From assembly GCF_022410465.1 (NCBI RefSeq), contig NZ_JAJSON010000009.1:173437-237436 (forward strand): DNA of 64,000 bases, written 5' to 3'. How positions within the stretch are numbered: the stretch's first letter is position 1; each line of letters starts with the position of its first letter. Below, in pieces: positions 8,003-16,758 of the stretch. The notes below the pieces were generated by a model. The model was not told the DNA's origin, made no database searches, and was given only the letters and a program-made list of their open reading frames with translations. Position numbers and translations under genes: made by a program. Source of the DNA: Christiangramia crocea (lineage in GTDB: Bacteria > Bacteroidota > Bacteroidia > Flavobacteriales > Flavobacteriaceae).

Positions 8003-9811
8003 TTATTGCTTATTATTCCCTGCTGCTCTTTCCTCCAGTTCTTTCAGGAATTCTTCCATTACGGGTTTTACAGTGCTTTCAGGGAGATCTGCAATTCGAA
8101 TATACATCAGTCCGTCTACTGCATCATTAAAAAGCGGATCTACATTAAAGGCCACCACTTTTGCGTTTTGTTTGATATATTTTTTTATCAATACGGGAAG
8201 TCTAAGATTTTCTGTTTCCAGTTCGTCTATGATCTTGTCAAACTTGTTGAGGTCGGCTTCGCTTTCATCAAAAACAAGGTCCTTGTCGGCATCTTCCAGT
8301 TTTACCTTGAATTCCTTTTTTGGCCTTACATATTGTGCCACATAAGGATCGTAATAATTGGATTTCATGAATTCGATCATGAGCGATTTTGAGAAATTGC
8401 TGAACTTATTACTGATGCTCACACCCCCAATAAGGTATTTATGCTCCGGAAACCTGAGAGTACAGTGAACGATACCTTTCCAAAGCAGGAATAAAGGCAT
8501 TGGTTTTTGCTGGTATTCCTTAATAATGAATGCTCTGCCCATTTCTATAGACTCGCTCATCATTTTGTGTAACTCAGGTTCAAACCTGAAAAGGTCCTGC
8601 AGGTAAAAGCCGTCTATGCCATAGGTCTCGTAGATCTCCTTTCCCATTCCCATACGGTAGGCCCCGGCGATCTTTTGAGCATCATTATCCCAAAGAAAAA
8701 GATGATGATAATATTCATCGAATTTGTCGAGATCGGTGCTGTTATTGGTTCCTTCACCAACCTCACGGAAGGTGATCTCGCGAAGCCGTCCTATCTCATT
8801 CAGAATATTTGGGATGACCTCTCTTTTTGCCAGGAATACCTCATAATTCTTACTATACAGGAGTCGCTTATCCATCTTTCGGCAGTTCTCTACCTCGGCA
8901 CGCATAAGTTCAGTATTGGTTTCTTCCGCAATATCCTTTGGGGAACGCGGAATCTTCAGGCTCTTTGGTAAACTGCCTAGCAGCTTTTTCTTTTCAAAAG
9001 CGTTGGCGAGCATATAGGTCTTCCTTCTTAAAAATGCGGTGTAAGCTTCAAGATTAGGATGTTCCAGCTGATCTTCCACCGAAATAGGATGCCCCACCCT
9101 TACTTTGATTTTTCTGCGCCGCTGGGATAACATTTCACTGGGCAACTTGGCCGTTCGCAGCACATCACTCATCGATGCGAGCCTGTAAAAGAAAAGACTG
9201 TTCTTTGCATGAAAATAGATAGGAACAACAGGTACCTTCGATTTTTGAATAAGTTTCATTGCCGAAGGTTCCCAGGGCTTATCTACTATAACATTTTTGT
9301 CGCGATAGGTAGATACCTCGCCAGCAGGAAAAATACCCAGAGCATTGCCTTCCTTAAGATGAGCAATAGCCTTTTTCATTCCGCCAAGGCTTGATTTAGC
9401 ATCTTTATGTTCTTCAAACGGATTGACGGGAAGTATATAAGGTTTTAAAGGTTCCAGCCGGTGTAGCAGGAAATTGGCAATCATCTTATAATCCGGTCGC
9501 TTTTCCAGCACCAGTTTCATAAGGATCATTCCGTCAATTCCACCCAGGGGATGATTGGAAATGGTAATAAAAGGCCCTTCTTTCGGGATGCGTTTAAGGT
9601 CTTTTTCCGGGATCTCATAATCTATTTCAAATTCCTTAAGGATAGATTCAATAAAATGTGTTCCCTTCAGGCTCTTTCTTTTCTCATATTCCTTATTGAT
9701 CCTGGAAAGCTTTGTCGTTTTAAGAACTAGCCATCCAAGGCCGGTGCCAAGGAATCCAAATTTGCGAAGGTTCATTACATTGGCAACTTCTTTGGCGCTT
9801 ACGATTCCCAT
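8003..9811 (-). CDS. olsF: Two-domain acyltransferase, OlsF-like (aminolipid synthesis)
   Basis: A fusion of two acyltransferases, 602 residues from the ATG at 9811. The N-terminal half is a PlsC-type O-acyltransferase with the NHPLGGIDG block (His87) and FPAGEVS. The C-terminal half (about 310-520) resembles the OlsB/hemolysin-type N-acyltransferase (AGAYRMGMG, then GFYLQDLFRF). This order matches OlsF, which in Serratia and Flavobacterium johnsoniae makes ornithine lipids by N- and O-acylation; the separate GlsB and GlsA proteins of Bacteroides make glycine lipids. The amino acid used here cannot be read from sequence. An upstream TTG (9835) is rejected because it falls inside the -7 box. 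Its 3' end carries a GCTTATT direct repeat. Confidence 0.8.
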   Translation of the reverse strand: MGIVSAKEVANVMNLRKFGFLGTGLGWLVLKTTKLSRINKEYEKRKSLKGTHFIESILKEFEIDYEIPEKDLKRIPKEGPFITISNHPLGGIDGMILMKLVLEKRPDYKMIANFLLHRLEPLKPYILPVNPFEEHKDAKSSLGGMKKAIAHLKEGNALGIFPAGEVSTYRDKNVIVDKPWEPSAMKLIQKSKVPVVPIYFHAKNSLFFYRLASMSDVLRTAKLPSEMLSQRRRKIKVRVGHPISVEDQLEHPNLEAYTAFLRRKTYMLANAFEKKKLLGSLPKSLKIPRSPKDIAEETNTELMRAEVENCRKMDKRLLYSKNYEVFLAKREVIPNILNEIGRLREITFREVGEGTNNSTDLDKFDEYYHHLFLWDNDAQKIAGAYRMGMGKEIYETYGIDGFYLQDLFRFEPELHKMMSESIEMGRAFIIKEYQQKPMPLFLLWKGIVHCTLRFPEHKYLIGGVSISNKFSNFSKSLMIEFMKSNYYDPYVAQYVRPKKEFKVKLEDADKDLVFDESEADLNKFDKIIDELETENLRLPVLIKKYIKQNAKVVAFNVDPLFNDAVDGLMYIRIADLPESTVKPVMEEFLKELEERAAGNNKQ

Positions 9812-9832
9812 GGTTGATTGGTTTGTGTTAAC

Positions 9833-9840
9833 CAAAAATA
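9833..9840 (-). promoter_or_regulatory. -7 box for the olsF-like gene
   Basis: On the minus strand the sequence reads TATTTTTG, a full match to TAnnTTTG, 21 bases before the ATG at 9811. This placement supports the downstream ATG as the real start. The box sits in the 41-base gap after the aspartate kinase stop codon. Confidence 0.6.
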
Positions 9841-9852
9841 AGAAATCAAAAT

Positions 9853-11106
9853 TTAGTTTTCGGTAACCAGCTGCACCGTATTCTGAGTAAGCTGCTTCAG
9901 GAGTACATTTTTGCCACTTTCCAGCTCGTCTATAGCCTGCTGACTGAAATGCCTTATGGTGTATAAAGAAACACCGGTCTTATAGTTTACCTTGAATCTT
10001 GCTTTTAGGTGCTGTATGAGGCTTTCCAGATGGTTGAACCTATTGTCTACACACACCCTGAAGCTGATCGCCGAATTCTGGATAAGATCTACTTTCATTT
10101 GATACTGATGGAATAACCGGAAGATCTCCGAAATATTCTCTTCCACCATAAAGGAGAAATCCAGGGAAGAAAGTGAGATCAATACCTGGTCTTTTTTAAC
10201 AATAAAGCATGGGATCTCTGGAGAAATACCCTTTCCCTTACTTACTGCTGTGCCTTCTTCTGAGGGGTTAAGGAATGAACGCACAAAAAGTGGAATCTCC
10301 TTTCTTTGTAGTGGTTGAAGGGTTTTAGGGTGTATTACCGATGCTCCGTAAAAGGCCAGTTCAATAGCTTCTTCGTATGAGATCTTGTTTAAAAGCTGAG
10401 CCTTTTTAAAAAAACGAGGATCGGCATTCAGTACTCCGGGAACATCTTTCCAGATGGTCACATTTTCAGCATTGAGACAGTAGGCCATAATGGCCGCAGA
10501 GTAATCGGATCCCTCTCTGCCGAGGGTAGTGGTGAAATTATTGGGATCTGCCGCGATAAATCCCTGAACGATATTTAGTTTTTTTGGATCTACATTTTCA
10601 CGGATAAGTTCCTGTGTTTTGTCCCAGTCTACCTGTGCATCCCGGTATGTATTATCGGTTTTGATAAGATTTCTGGCATCCAGCCAGTTCGTGGGAATGT
10701 TCTGAGAATTCAGGTACTCACTAACAATGGTTGTGGAAATGAGTTCTCCATAGCTTACGATCTGGTCATACACGAAATCGTACTGCGTTGATTTGTTATG
10801 CTGAAGAAAATTTTCAAGCTCGGTGAAAAGAGCTTCGGTCCTGAACCAGACTGGTGCCTGATCACTATGGAATAATTTTTCAATGATCTCCCGATGATAA
10901 TCTTTCACCTTATCCAGGCTATCGGGAACTTTTGTGGTCTCCAGGTAATCCTTTACAACCACTTCCAGTGCGTTGGTGGTTTTTCCCATGGCCGAGACCA
11001 CGATAAGTTTATTGTTGTTGCCTGTTTCGTTAAGTACTTTGATCAGATTTTTTACACCATCGGCATCCTTTACAGATGCACCTCCAAATTTAAAGACTTT
11101 GATCAC
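9853..11106 (-). CDS. Aspartate kinase (monofunctional)
   Basis: Phosphorylates aspartate in the first step toward lysine, threonine, methionine and diaminopimelate. The 417-residue chain begins with the KFGGASVKDADGVKNL nucleotide-binding block and contains VSAMGKTTNAL, GFIAAD and the GREGSDYSAAIMA signature typical of the family. The last ~120 residues form the ACT-type regulatory region. It is not fused to homoserine dehydrogenase. Its start overlaps the end of the upstream GNAT gene by 4 bases, so the two are translationally coupled. Which of the possible lysC-type paralogs this is cannot be told from one window. Confidence 0.93.
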   Translation of the reverse strand: MIKVFKFGGASVKDADGVKNLIKVLNETGNNNKLIVVSAMGKTTNALEVVVKDYLETTKVPDSLDKVKDYHREIIEKLFHSDQAPVWFRTEALFTELENFLQHNKSTQYDFVYDQIVSYGELISTTIVSEYLNSQNIPTNWLDARNLIKTDNTYRDAQVDWDKTQELIRENVDPKKLNIVQGFIAADPNNFTTTLGREGSDYSAAIMAYCLNAENVTIWKDVPGVLNADPRFFKKAQLLNKISYEEAIELAFYGASVIHPKTLQPLQRKEIPLFVRSFLNPSEEGTAVSKGKGISPEIPCFIVKKDQVLISLSSLDFSFMVEENISEIFRLFHQYQMKVDLIQNSAISFRVCVDNRFNHLESLIQHLKARFKVNYKTGVSLYTIRHFSQQAIDELESGKNVLLKQLTQNTVQLVTEN

Positions 11107-11579
11107 TTCTTTTTTATGTTTTTCTTAATGCCGCTTTCTTCCATATGAACAGTCTTCCAGCTTTCCTTGATCTTGGCACCCGTGTTTTCGTAAAATTCTA
11201 TTGCGTTCTTATTGCCTTCTGAAACTATCCATTCTATACGCTTAACGCCATGATCATGACCATATTTTACCACCTGCTGGTAAAGTGCTCCCCCAAGCCC
11301 GGTACCTCTCATATTTTCCCTCACGATGAGGTCTTCCAGATGAACGGTGCGGCCTTTCCAGGTAGAGAACCTGAAATATACCAGGGCCATTCCTTCGATC
11401 CTTCCGGCGACATCGGCAACGAAGCATTTAAAATTACCATTGTCAAAACCTTCTTTTTCCAGGTCTTCAACGGTTACTTCCACATCTTCCAGATGGTTTT
11501 CATGTTCTGCCAGTTCTTTGATTAGTTCCAGAACGGCTTTCATATCCTCACGACGGGCTTCACGTATTGTATATTTCAT
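11103..11579 (-). CDS. GNAT family N-acetyltransferase, copy 1
   Basis: A 158-residue GNAT enzyme that would transfer an acetyl group from acetyl-CoA to an amine. The acetyl-CoA motif A reads VRENMRGTGLGGALYQQV, and GNKNAIEFYENTGAKI is the usual C-terminal block. The sequence most resembles the diamine/spermidine (SSAT-like) branch. It is closely related to the next GNAT gene upstream: both share FSTWKGxTVHLEDLIVRE. It overlaps the aspartate kinase start by 4 bases and seems to head that two-gene operon. The substrate is unknown. Confidence 0.88.
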   Translation of the reverse strand: MKYTIREARREDMKAVLELIKELAEHENHLEDVEVTVEDLEKEGFDNGNFKCFVADVAGRIEGMALVYFRFSTWKGRTVHLEDLIVRENMRGTGLGGALYQQVVKYGHDHGVKRIEWIVSEGNKNAIEFYENTGAKIKESWKTVHMEESGIKKNIKKK

Positions 11580-11676
11580 TTGTTTCTCTTATTTGGTTTA
11601 GCGGTCAAATGCAATTCACCAATAATCCTGTCATTCTTGTTTAGGATGTTGCTATGGCTCATTTCATAGATCAAGA

Positions 11677-11684
11677 CAAAAATA
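11677..11684 (-). promoter_or_regulatory. -7 box for the GNAT-aspartate kinase operon
   Basis: The minus strand reads TATTTTTG, a full TAnnTTTG match, 97 bases before the GNAT start at 11579. The implied leader is about 94 bases. Nothing else is apparent in this 138-base gap. Confidence 0.45.
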
Positions 11685-11717
11685 CGGATTGAGTCTCAGA
11701 AGCTTATTAATACCATC

Positions 11718-12206
11718 TTAAAGAAGACCTTTTTCCTGAAGATATTTATGCATCGCCTCTTCATCCATCTGCACAGTATCCCAGTCTTCCATAACATCTG
11801 CTCCGCTTCGTCTGTAAAAATCGGCAGCATCTTTATTCCAGTTTAAAACTACCCACTCGGTACGTTTTACCTTCTCCTTAGCAGCAAATCTTATAACTTC
11901 TGTATAAAGAGCAGAGCCCAGGCCTTTCCCTCTGAATTCTTCCCTTACGATAAGATCCTCAAGGTGTACTGTCTTTCCTTTCCATGTAGAATATCTAAAA
12001 TAGATAAGCGCCATTCCCTGTATTTTTCCATCGGCTTCTGCTACAAAACAGTGAAATGCGGGATTCTCTCCAAATCCGTCCCTTATCAGGTCATTTTCAT
12101 CTATGATCACTGCTTCAGGTTCCTTTTCAAATCTCGCCAGTTCATTAATAAGTTCCAACACGTCACTCATGTCTTCTTTCTGAGCTTTTCTTATTTTAAT
12201 GTTCAT
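11718..12206 (-). CDS. GNAT family N-acetyltransferase, copy 2
   Basis: A 162-residue paralog of the neighbouring GNAT, with motif A REEFRGKGLGSALYTEV and the same FRYSTWKGKTVHLEDLIVRE core. I place the start at ATG 12206 (MNIKIRKAQKEDM), because copy 1 begins with the equivalent MKYTIREARREDM; the frame is open further upstream to 12302, but that stretch does not resemble the family. The two copies look like a tandem duplication that has diverged at the N-terminal acceptor-binding part. The substrate is probably a polyamine or similar amine, but this is unproven. Confidence 0.87.
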   Translation of the reverse strand: MNIKIRKAQKEDMSDVLELINELARFEKEPEAVIIDENDLIRDGFGENPAFHCFVAEADGKIQGMALIYFRYSTWKGKTVHLEDLIVREEFRGKGLGSALYTEVIRFAAKEKVKRTEWVVLNWNKDAADFYRRSGADVMEDWDTVQMDEEAMHKYLQEKGLL

Positions 12207-12240
12207 TCGAAATAATTTTATCTTTTTCTGTTCATTTTTT

Positions 12241-12277
12241 GGAGCCAGGTATGAAAACTTTGTTAAGGCTTGGCTCC
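12241..12277 (-). other. Leader hairpin upstream of GNAT copy 2
   Basis: GGAGCCA (12241-12247) and TGGCTCC (12271-12277) can pair in the transcript that starts near 12296 and runs leftward into the GNAT gene. The loop is about 23 bases. It may affect mRNA stability or translation; no known riboswitch is recognised. Confidence 0.4.
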
Positions 12278-12299
12278 TGTTCTTTAAAAGTATTATAAA

Positions 12300-12307
12300 C
12301 AAATGTA
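12300..12307 (-). promoter_or_regulatory. -7 box for GNAT copy 2
   Basis: The minus strand reads TACATTTG, a full TAnnTTTG match, giving a leader of about 90 bases before ATG 12206. It overlaps the inverted repeat at 12305-12329 by three bases. Confidence 0.5.
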
Positions 12308-12329
12308 AACAATGCTAAAGATTGTTTAC
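12305..12329. promoter_or_regulatory. Candidate operator: perfect 9-bp inverted repeat
   Basis: GTAAACAAT, 7 bases, ATTGTTTAC: a perfect dyad in the divergent promoter region between the GNAT and fbp genes. It overlaps the leftward -7 box and lies just upstream of the rightward promoter candidate. A dimeric regulator bound here could control both genes. Confidence 0.5.
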
Positions 12330-12336
12330 GAAAACG

Positions 12337-12366
12337 TTGTAGTAAACCTGATTTTTGATATTTTAG
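12337..12366 (+). promoter_or_regulatory. Promoter candidate for fbp
   Basis: TTG at 12337-12339 and TATTTTAG at 12359-12366 are separated by 19 bases, matching the TTG-N17..23-TAnnTTTG layout with one mismatch in the -7 box. The leader would be about 20 bases. Confidence 0.4.
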
Positions 12367-12390
12367 CCGCCATAACCACAAATTCATAGC

Positions 12391-13413
12391 ATGCCTAAGA
12401 AAAATCAAACCCTGGGAGAATTCATTATCGAAAACCAGGCAGATTTCCCCGGTTCTTCCGGAGAACTTTCAAGATTGATCAATTCTATAAGACTTGCCGC
12501 AAAGGTGGTAAATCATGAAGTGAATAAGGCCGGACTGGTGGATATTATTGGCGCTTACGGGGAGACCAATGTTCAGGGGGAAGATCAGCAAAAACTGGAT
12601 GTGTATGCGAATAATAAATTCATCCAGACCCTAACCAACAGGGAGATCGTTTGTGGAATAGCTTCAGAAGAGAATGATGATTTTATTCAGATTGAAGGTC
12701 ATAACGGGGATCATCAGAACAAATATGTGGTACTTATGGATCCGCTGGATGGCAGTTCCAATATAGACGTGAATGTTTCGGTGGGGACGATCTTCTCAAT
12801 TTACAGGCGGGTTACTCCGTTGGGAACTCCGGTACAAATAGAAGATTTTCTTCAGCCGGGGAATAAACAGGTGGCGGCAGGCTATATTATCTATGGAACT
12901 TCCACGATGCTTGTATATACTACGGGACACGGAGTGAACGGCTTTACGCTGAACCCCGCCCTCGGGTCCTGGTATTTATCACACCCAGACATGAAATTTC
13001 CTGAGGAAGGCAAGATATACTCCATAAACGAAGGGAATTATGTACAATTTCCCCAGGGCGTAAAAGATTATATAAAATACTGCCAGGAAGAAAAGGGAGA
13101 CAGGCCTTATACATCCCGGTATATTGGCTCTATGGTTTCGGATATTCACCGTAACATGATCAAAGGAGGTATATTTATGTATCCCAAAAGCTCTAAAGCC
13201 AACAATGGAAAGCTCAGGCTCTTATATGAATGTAACCCCATCGCTTTTTTGACCGAGCAGGCCGGAGGTAAGGCCAGTGATGGGTTTAAGAGAATTATGG
13301 ATATAAAGCCAACAGAACTGCATCAACGGGTGCCTTTCTTCTGCGGAAGCATAAAAATGGTAGAAAAAGCTGAGGAATTTATGAAGAAAGCCGAGTCTAA
13401 TACCGAGTCTTAG
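12391..13413 (+). CDS. fbp: Fructose-1,6-bisphosphatase, class 1
   Basis: Hydrolyses fructose 1,6-bisphosphate to fructose 6-phosphate in gluconeogenesis. The 340-residue sequence carries the metal-binding block [14 protein letters not shown] (with the preceding SEEND) and the substrate-binding [14 protein letters not shown] and [20 protein letters not shown] segments of class 1 enzymes. Length is normal for the family. The final TAG shares bases with the TAA of the convergent TerB-like gene (TTAG, 13410-13413). The upstream palindrome at 12305-12329 could link its expression to carbon source, which is inference. Confidence 0.97.
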   Translation: MPKKNQTLGEFIIENQADFPGSSGELSRLINSIRLAAKVVNHEVNKAGLVDIIGAYGETNVQGEDQQKLDVYANNKFIQTLTNREIVCGIASEENDDFIQIEGHNGDHQNKYVVLMDPLDGSSNIDVNVSVGTIFSIYRRVTPLGTPVQIEDFLQPGNKQVAAGYIIYGTSTMLVYTTGHGVNGFTLNPALGSWYLSHPDMKFPEEGKIYSINEGNYVQFPQGVKDYIKYCQEEKGDRPYTSRYIGSMVSDIHRNMIKGGIFMYPKSSKANNGKLRLLYECNPIAFLTEQAGGKASDGFKRIMDIKPTELHQRVPFFCGSIKMVEKAEEFMKKAESNTES

Positions 13414-13841
13414 TCATTTTCCTTTTCAAGTAAGTAACGGTAATCCTCAAAGTTAAGCTGACCGCTGAAGATCTGTATAGAACGGTTGATGATGCCTTCA
13501 GAAGCCTGACTTGAGAAGCCAAGACCTATGGCATAACGTTTTATCAATTCAATTTCTTCATCATCGATCTCGTGATCTGCAAAGATTATTTTGAACAGAT
13601 CATGAAGACGCTCCAGCCTTTTTTCTATACTATTGTAACCTGTTAAAGGGAAAGCCAGTGGGTTTTCAATTACCTTTTCATATTCATCTTCGCTTATATC
13701 GAGTTTTCTCGCAAAACGTTTCAAAAGTAATTCTTCCTCAATATTAATGTCGCCATCCACAGCGGCAAGATTCACGATTGAGGCAAAGTGACTAAGATTT
13801 CTTAGGTGCTCTCCCGAGCCAAATAGATCTGAAAAAGACAT
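13410..13841 (-). CDS. TerB-like (tellurite resistance family) protein
   Basis: A 143-residue all-helical acidic protein. The pair of segments [21 protein letters not shown] and [20 protein letters not shown] are the acidic, metal-binding-like helices typical of TerB/DjlA-type domains. In other bacteria such domains bind divalent cations and are linked to envelope or stress systems, but no ter operon is present here. It is a single gene with a full -7 box 20 bases upstream, and its stop codon overlaps that of fbp. Function is unknown. Confidence 0.8.
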   Translation of the reverse strand: MSFSDLFGSGEHLRNLSHFASIVNLAAVDGDINIEEELLLKRFARKLDISEDEYEKVIENPLAFPLTGYNSIEKRLERLHDLFKIIFADHEIDDEEIELIKRYAIGLGFSSQASEGIINRSIQIFSGQLNFEDYRYLLEKEND

Positions 13842-13861
13842 TCTTATTGGTTTTATAATTA

Positions 13862-13869
13862 CAAATATA
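13862..13869 (-). promoter_or_regulatory. -7 box for the TerB-like gene
   Basis: The minus strand reads TATATTTG, a full TAnnTTTG match, 20 bases before the start at 13841. The rest of the 152-base divergent gap is AT-rich; no clear rightward box is visible for the exonuclease gene. Confidence 0.55.
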
Positions 13870-13993
13870 ATTAATCACCCAAGTAAATTGTATCAAAGCA
13901 TATTTAAATTCATGTTCATCATTCGCTAATCTTTTCTTAATCTCTTTTGGTTGAAATGACAATTATTTAAATTCAGGATTCTTCAGGATTGTT

Positions 13994-15016
13994 ATGAAAA
14001 CACCATTGCTGGCTTTTAATGAAAAGGGAATTTACTGTGCCCTTGCCGATGTATATATCGATCCATGGAAGCCTGTGAAAAAGGCGATCATCTCACATGG
14101 GCATGCCGATCATGCCCGCTGGGGACATCAGCAATATATCACACACATAAGCAATGTTCCCATTATAAAGCATCGCCTGGGGGATATTGAAGTAAGCGGC
14201 GTAGAATGGAATGAAAGTTTTAGTATTCGTGGCGTGAAATTCTCTTTGCACCCGGCAGGTCATATTATTGGTTCTTCACAGATAAGGGTGGAATACAAAG
14301 GGGAGGTGTGGGTTTTTACCGGCGATTACAAGACGGAAGATGACGGAGTGGCCGTGCCCTATGAGCCTGTAAAATGTCATACTTTTATTACTGAATGTAC
14401 CTTTGGTTTACCTGCATTCAAATGGACTCCCCAGGACCAGGTAATGGAAGATATCAATAACTGGTGGCAACAGAACAGGGATGACGGGAAGACTTCTGTT
14501 CTATTCGGATATTCTTTAGGTAAAGCCCAGCGTTTGCTTAAACATCTGGATACTTCTATCGGCAAGGTCTATACTCATGGAGCTATAGAGAACATGACAG
14601 ATGTATTGCGAACTCAGGTTGAATTTCCTGAAACCACACGTATCACGAGAGAGACCAGAAAAGAAGAAATTAAGGGTAATATGGTGCTTGCCCCACCCAG
14701 TGCCCATGGCTCTAACTGGATACGGAAAATGGTTCCCTATGTAACTGCTTCGGCCAGCGGCTGGATGACCTTCAGGGGAGCCCGAAGGAGAAGGGCGATA
14801 GATAAGGGATTTGTGCTGAGCGACCACTGTGACTGGCAGGGATTGCTTGAATCCATTAAAGAAACAGATTGTGAAAAAGTGATCTGCACCCATGGATATA
14901 CAGATATTTTTTCAAGATTCCTGAGGGAACAGGGTTATGACGCCCGAACCGAACAGACCCAGTATGAAGGAGAAACCGCCCAGTTGGAAAGTGAAAATGA
15001 AAGGGAATCGGCATGA
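13994..15016 (+). CDS. Ligase-associated MBL-fold DNA exonuclease
   Basis: A 340-residue metallo-beta-lactamase-fold nuclease, of the group found beside ATP-dependent ligases and Lhr-like helicases in a bacterial DNA repair cassette. The metal motif HGHADH (His35, His37, Asp39, His40) is intact, followed by HPAGHIIGSSQIRVE, FTGDY and a C-terminal LSDHCDW and CTHGYT. It resembles the mRNA 3'-end processing (CPSF-73/beta-CASP-like) group. It overlaps the ligase gene by 4 bases (15013-15016), so the two are coupled. Confidence 0.9.
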   Translation: MKTPLLAFNEKGIYCALADVYIDPWKPVKKAIISHGHADHARWGHQQYITHISNVPIIKHRLGDIEVSGVEWNESFSIRGVKFSLHPAGHIIGSSQIRVEYKGEVWVFTGDYKTEDDGVAVPYEPVKCHTFITECTFGLPAFKWTPQDQVMEDINNWWQQNRDDGKTSVLFGYSLGKAQRLLKHLDTSIGKVYTHGAIENMTDVLRTQVEFPETTRITRETRKEEIKGNMVLAPPSAHGSNWIRKMVPYVTASASGWMTFRGARRRRAIDKGFVLSDHCDWQGLLESIKETDCEKVICTHGYTDIFSRFLREQGYDARTEQTQYEGETAQLESENERESA

Positions 15017-16605
15017 AGGCATTTGCTGAATTAATTAAAACTCTGGACAGTACCAATAAGACCAGCTTAAAGGTGGAAGCACTTACTGAATATTTCAGGA
15101 AGGCTCCACCAAAGGATAAGGTGTGGACCATTGCCATTTTGAGCCATCGAAGGCCACCCCGTCCCGTTAATACAACTCTAATGAGGGAATGGGCTTCCCA
15201 ACTGGCCGGTATTCCGTTGTGGTTGTTCGAGGAATCCTATCATATCGTAGGTGATCTGGCCGAGACCATCGCCTTGGTGATCCCGCGTTCTGAAAAGTCG
15301 ACCGAAAAAAGTCTGAACCAGTTTCTTCAGGAAATTATCGATCTAAAAAAGAAGCCGGATGAGGAAAAGAAAGAATACCTGTTTGAGAACTGGTTAAATC
15401 TGAATTATTATGAACGATTCGTTTTTACAAAGCTTATCACCGGTAGTTTCAGGATTGGTGTTAGCCAGAAGCTCATGACACGAGCCCTTTCCAGGGCTAC
15501 CGATATAGACGAGGATATACTTGCTTATAAAATGATGGGTAACTGGGACCCGTCAAAGATATCTTTCAATAAGCTTATTCTTGAAGAGCATGAAGAAGAT
15601 TTTCTTTCAAAACCCTACCCTTTTTACCTTGCCTATGCTATAGAAGATGAACCTGCCAGCCTGGGGGATGTTGCAGAATGGAGGGCAGAGCACAAATGGG
15701 ATGGGATAAGGGCACAGGTGATAATCAGGAATGACGAGCTTTTTGTTTGGAGCCGGGGCGAAGAACTGGTAACTGATAAATATCCGGAATTTGAAGATTT
15801 TGTAGGTCCAATCCCGAACGGGACGGTACTTGACGGAGAGATCCTGCCATTTCCAAAAGGGAAGATAGGCACTTTCCAGGACCTTCAAACGCGAATTGGC
15901 AGAAAGAATATCACAAACAAATTGCTGGAAAAGACCCCTGTTATTCTTAAAGTCTATGATATTCTTGAGTGGGATGGTAATGATATCAGGGATATGGCCT
16001 TCGGAAAACGACGGGAGATCCTGGAACGGCTCTATACTGAAGTGTCTCCGGAAGGGATCCCGTTACATCTCTCTGAAACCATCAGTTTTAAGAACTGGGA
16101 AGAAGCGGCCGCAGAAAGGGAAAATGCCAGGGAAGTAATGTCTGAAGGATTAATGCTGAAACGTCTCGATTCCCCTTATCTTGTTGGAAGAAAAAAAGGT
16201 GACTGGTGGAAATGGAAGGTAGAACCATTAACCATAGATGCGGTGCTAACCTATGCCATGCGAGGGCATGGAAGAAGAAGTAATCTTTTTACCGATTATA
16301 CCTTCGGACTCTGGGATGAAGAGAAGGAGGAGCTGGTGACCTTTGCCAAGGCATATTCCGGACTTACAGATAAGGAATTCCGTCAGCTTGATGCATGGAT
16401 AAAGAGAAATACCCTGGAACGATTTGGTCCGGTTAGAAGTGTGACGCCACATCATGTCTTTGAGATTGCCTTTGAAGGAATAGCCGAGTCAAAAAGGCAT
16501 AAGAGCGGGGTGGCTACCAGGTTTCCTAGAATACTAAGATGGAGAACCGATAAAAAGATAGAAGAGGCCAATACCCTCGAAGATCTTAAAGCCCTCATCC
16601 CTTAG
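15013..16605 (+). CDS. ATP-dependent DNA ligase (cassette-associated)
   Basis: Seals nicks in DNA via an enzyme-adenylate. The 530-residue protein has an N-terminal DNA-binding domain (about 1-200), the nucleotidyltransferase domain with motif I EHKWDGIRAQ (Lys228 is the adenylated residue), motif III-like VLDGEILPF, motif IV SEGLMLKRLDSPY and motif V DWWKWK, and a C-terminal OB fold (about 400-530). This is the family that travels with the MBL exonuclease and Lhr-core helicase. It is additional to the essential NAD-dependent ligase expected elsewhere. A palindromic repeat follows its stop codon. Confidence 0.93.
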   Translation: MKAFAELIKTLDSTNKTSLKVEALTEYFRKAPPKDKVWTIAILSHRRPPRPVNTTLMREWASQLAGIPLWLFEESYHIVGDLAETIALVIPRSEKSTEKSLNQFLQEIIDLKKKPDEEKKEYLFENWLNLNYYERFVFTKLITGSFRIGVSQKLMTRALSRATDIDEDILAYKMMGNWDPSKISFNKLILEEHEEDFLSKPYPFYLAYAIEDEPASLGDVAEWRAEHKWDGIRAQVIIRNDELFVWSRGEELVTDKYPEFEDFVGPIPNGTVLDGEILPFPKGKIGTFQDLQTRIGRKNITNKLLEKTPVILKVYDILEWDGNDIRDMAFGKRREILERLYTEVSPEGIPLHLSETISFKNWEEAAAERENAREVMSEGLMLKRLDSPYLVGRKKGDWWKWKVEPLTIDAVLTYAMRGHGRRSNLFTDYTFGLWDEEKEELVTFAKAYSGLTDKEFRQLDAWIKRNTLERFGPVRSVTPHHVFEIAFEGIAESKRHKSGVATRFPRILRWRTDKKIEEANTLEDLKALIP

Positions 16606-16612
16606 ATCATTA

Positions 16613-16645
16613 ATACCTCACCGGTTTCAAAAGCCTGTGAGGTCT
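16613..16645. repeat. Palindromic intergenic repeat, copy 2
   Basis: ACCTCACCGGTTT and AAAGCCTGTGAGGTCT form an inverted repeat 8 bases after the ligase stop codon. It belongs to the same family as 1226-1257 and 44606-44636. An AT-rich palindrome (CTTAATTTT / AAAATTAAG, 16649-16671) follows directly. The pair could end ligase transcription. The remainder of the gap to 16758 is AT-rich with no clear consensus promoter. Confidence 0.6.
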
Positions 16646-16758
16646 ATTCTTAATTTTAGAAAAAAATTAAGAAAACTGAGTTTTAATTTGGTATTTAAGT
16701 TGTAAAAATTTTTTGCGTTAGTTTTTAATTTTTCTGTCAAATTTAAATAGGTATTGTT

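Noticed and set aside
12207..12302. N-terminal extension of GNAT copy 2 up to 12302
   Set aside because: The extra 32 residues do not resemble copy 1, and the stretch contains the leader hairpin downstream of the -7 box.
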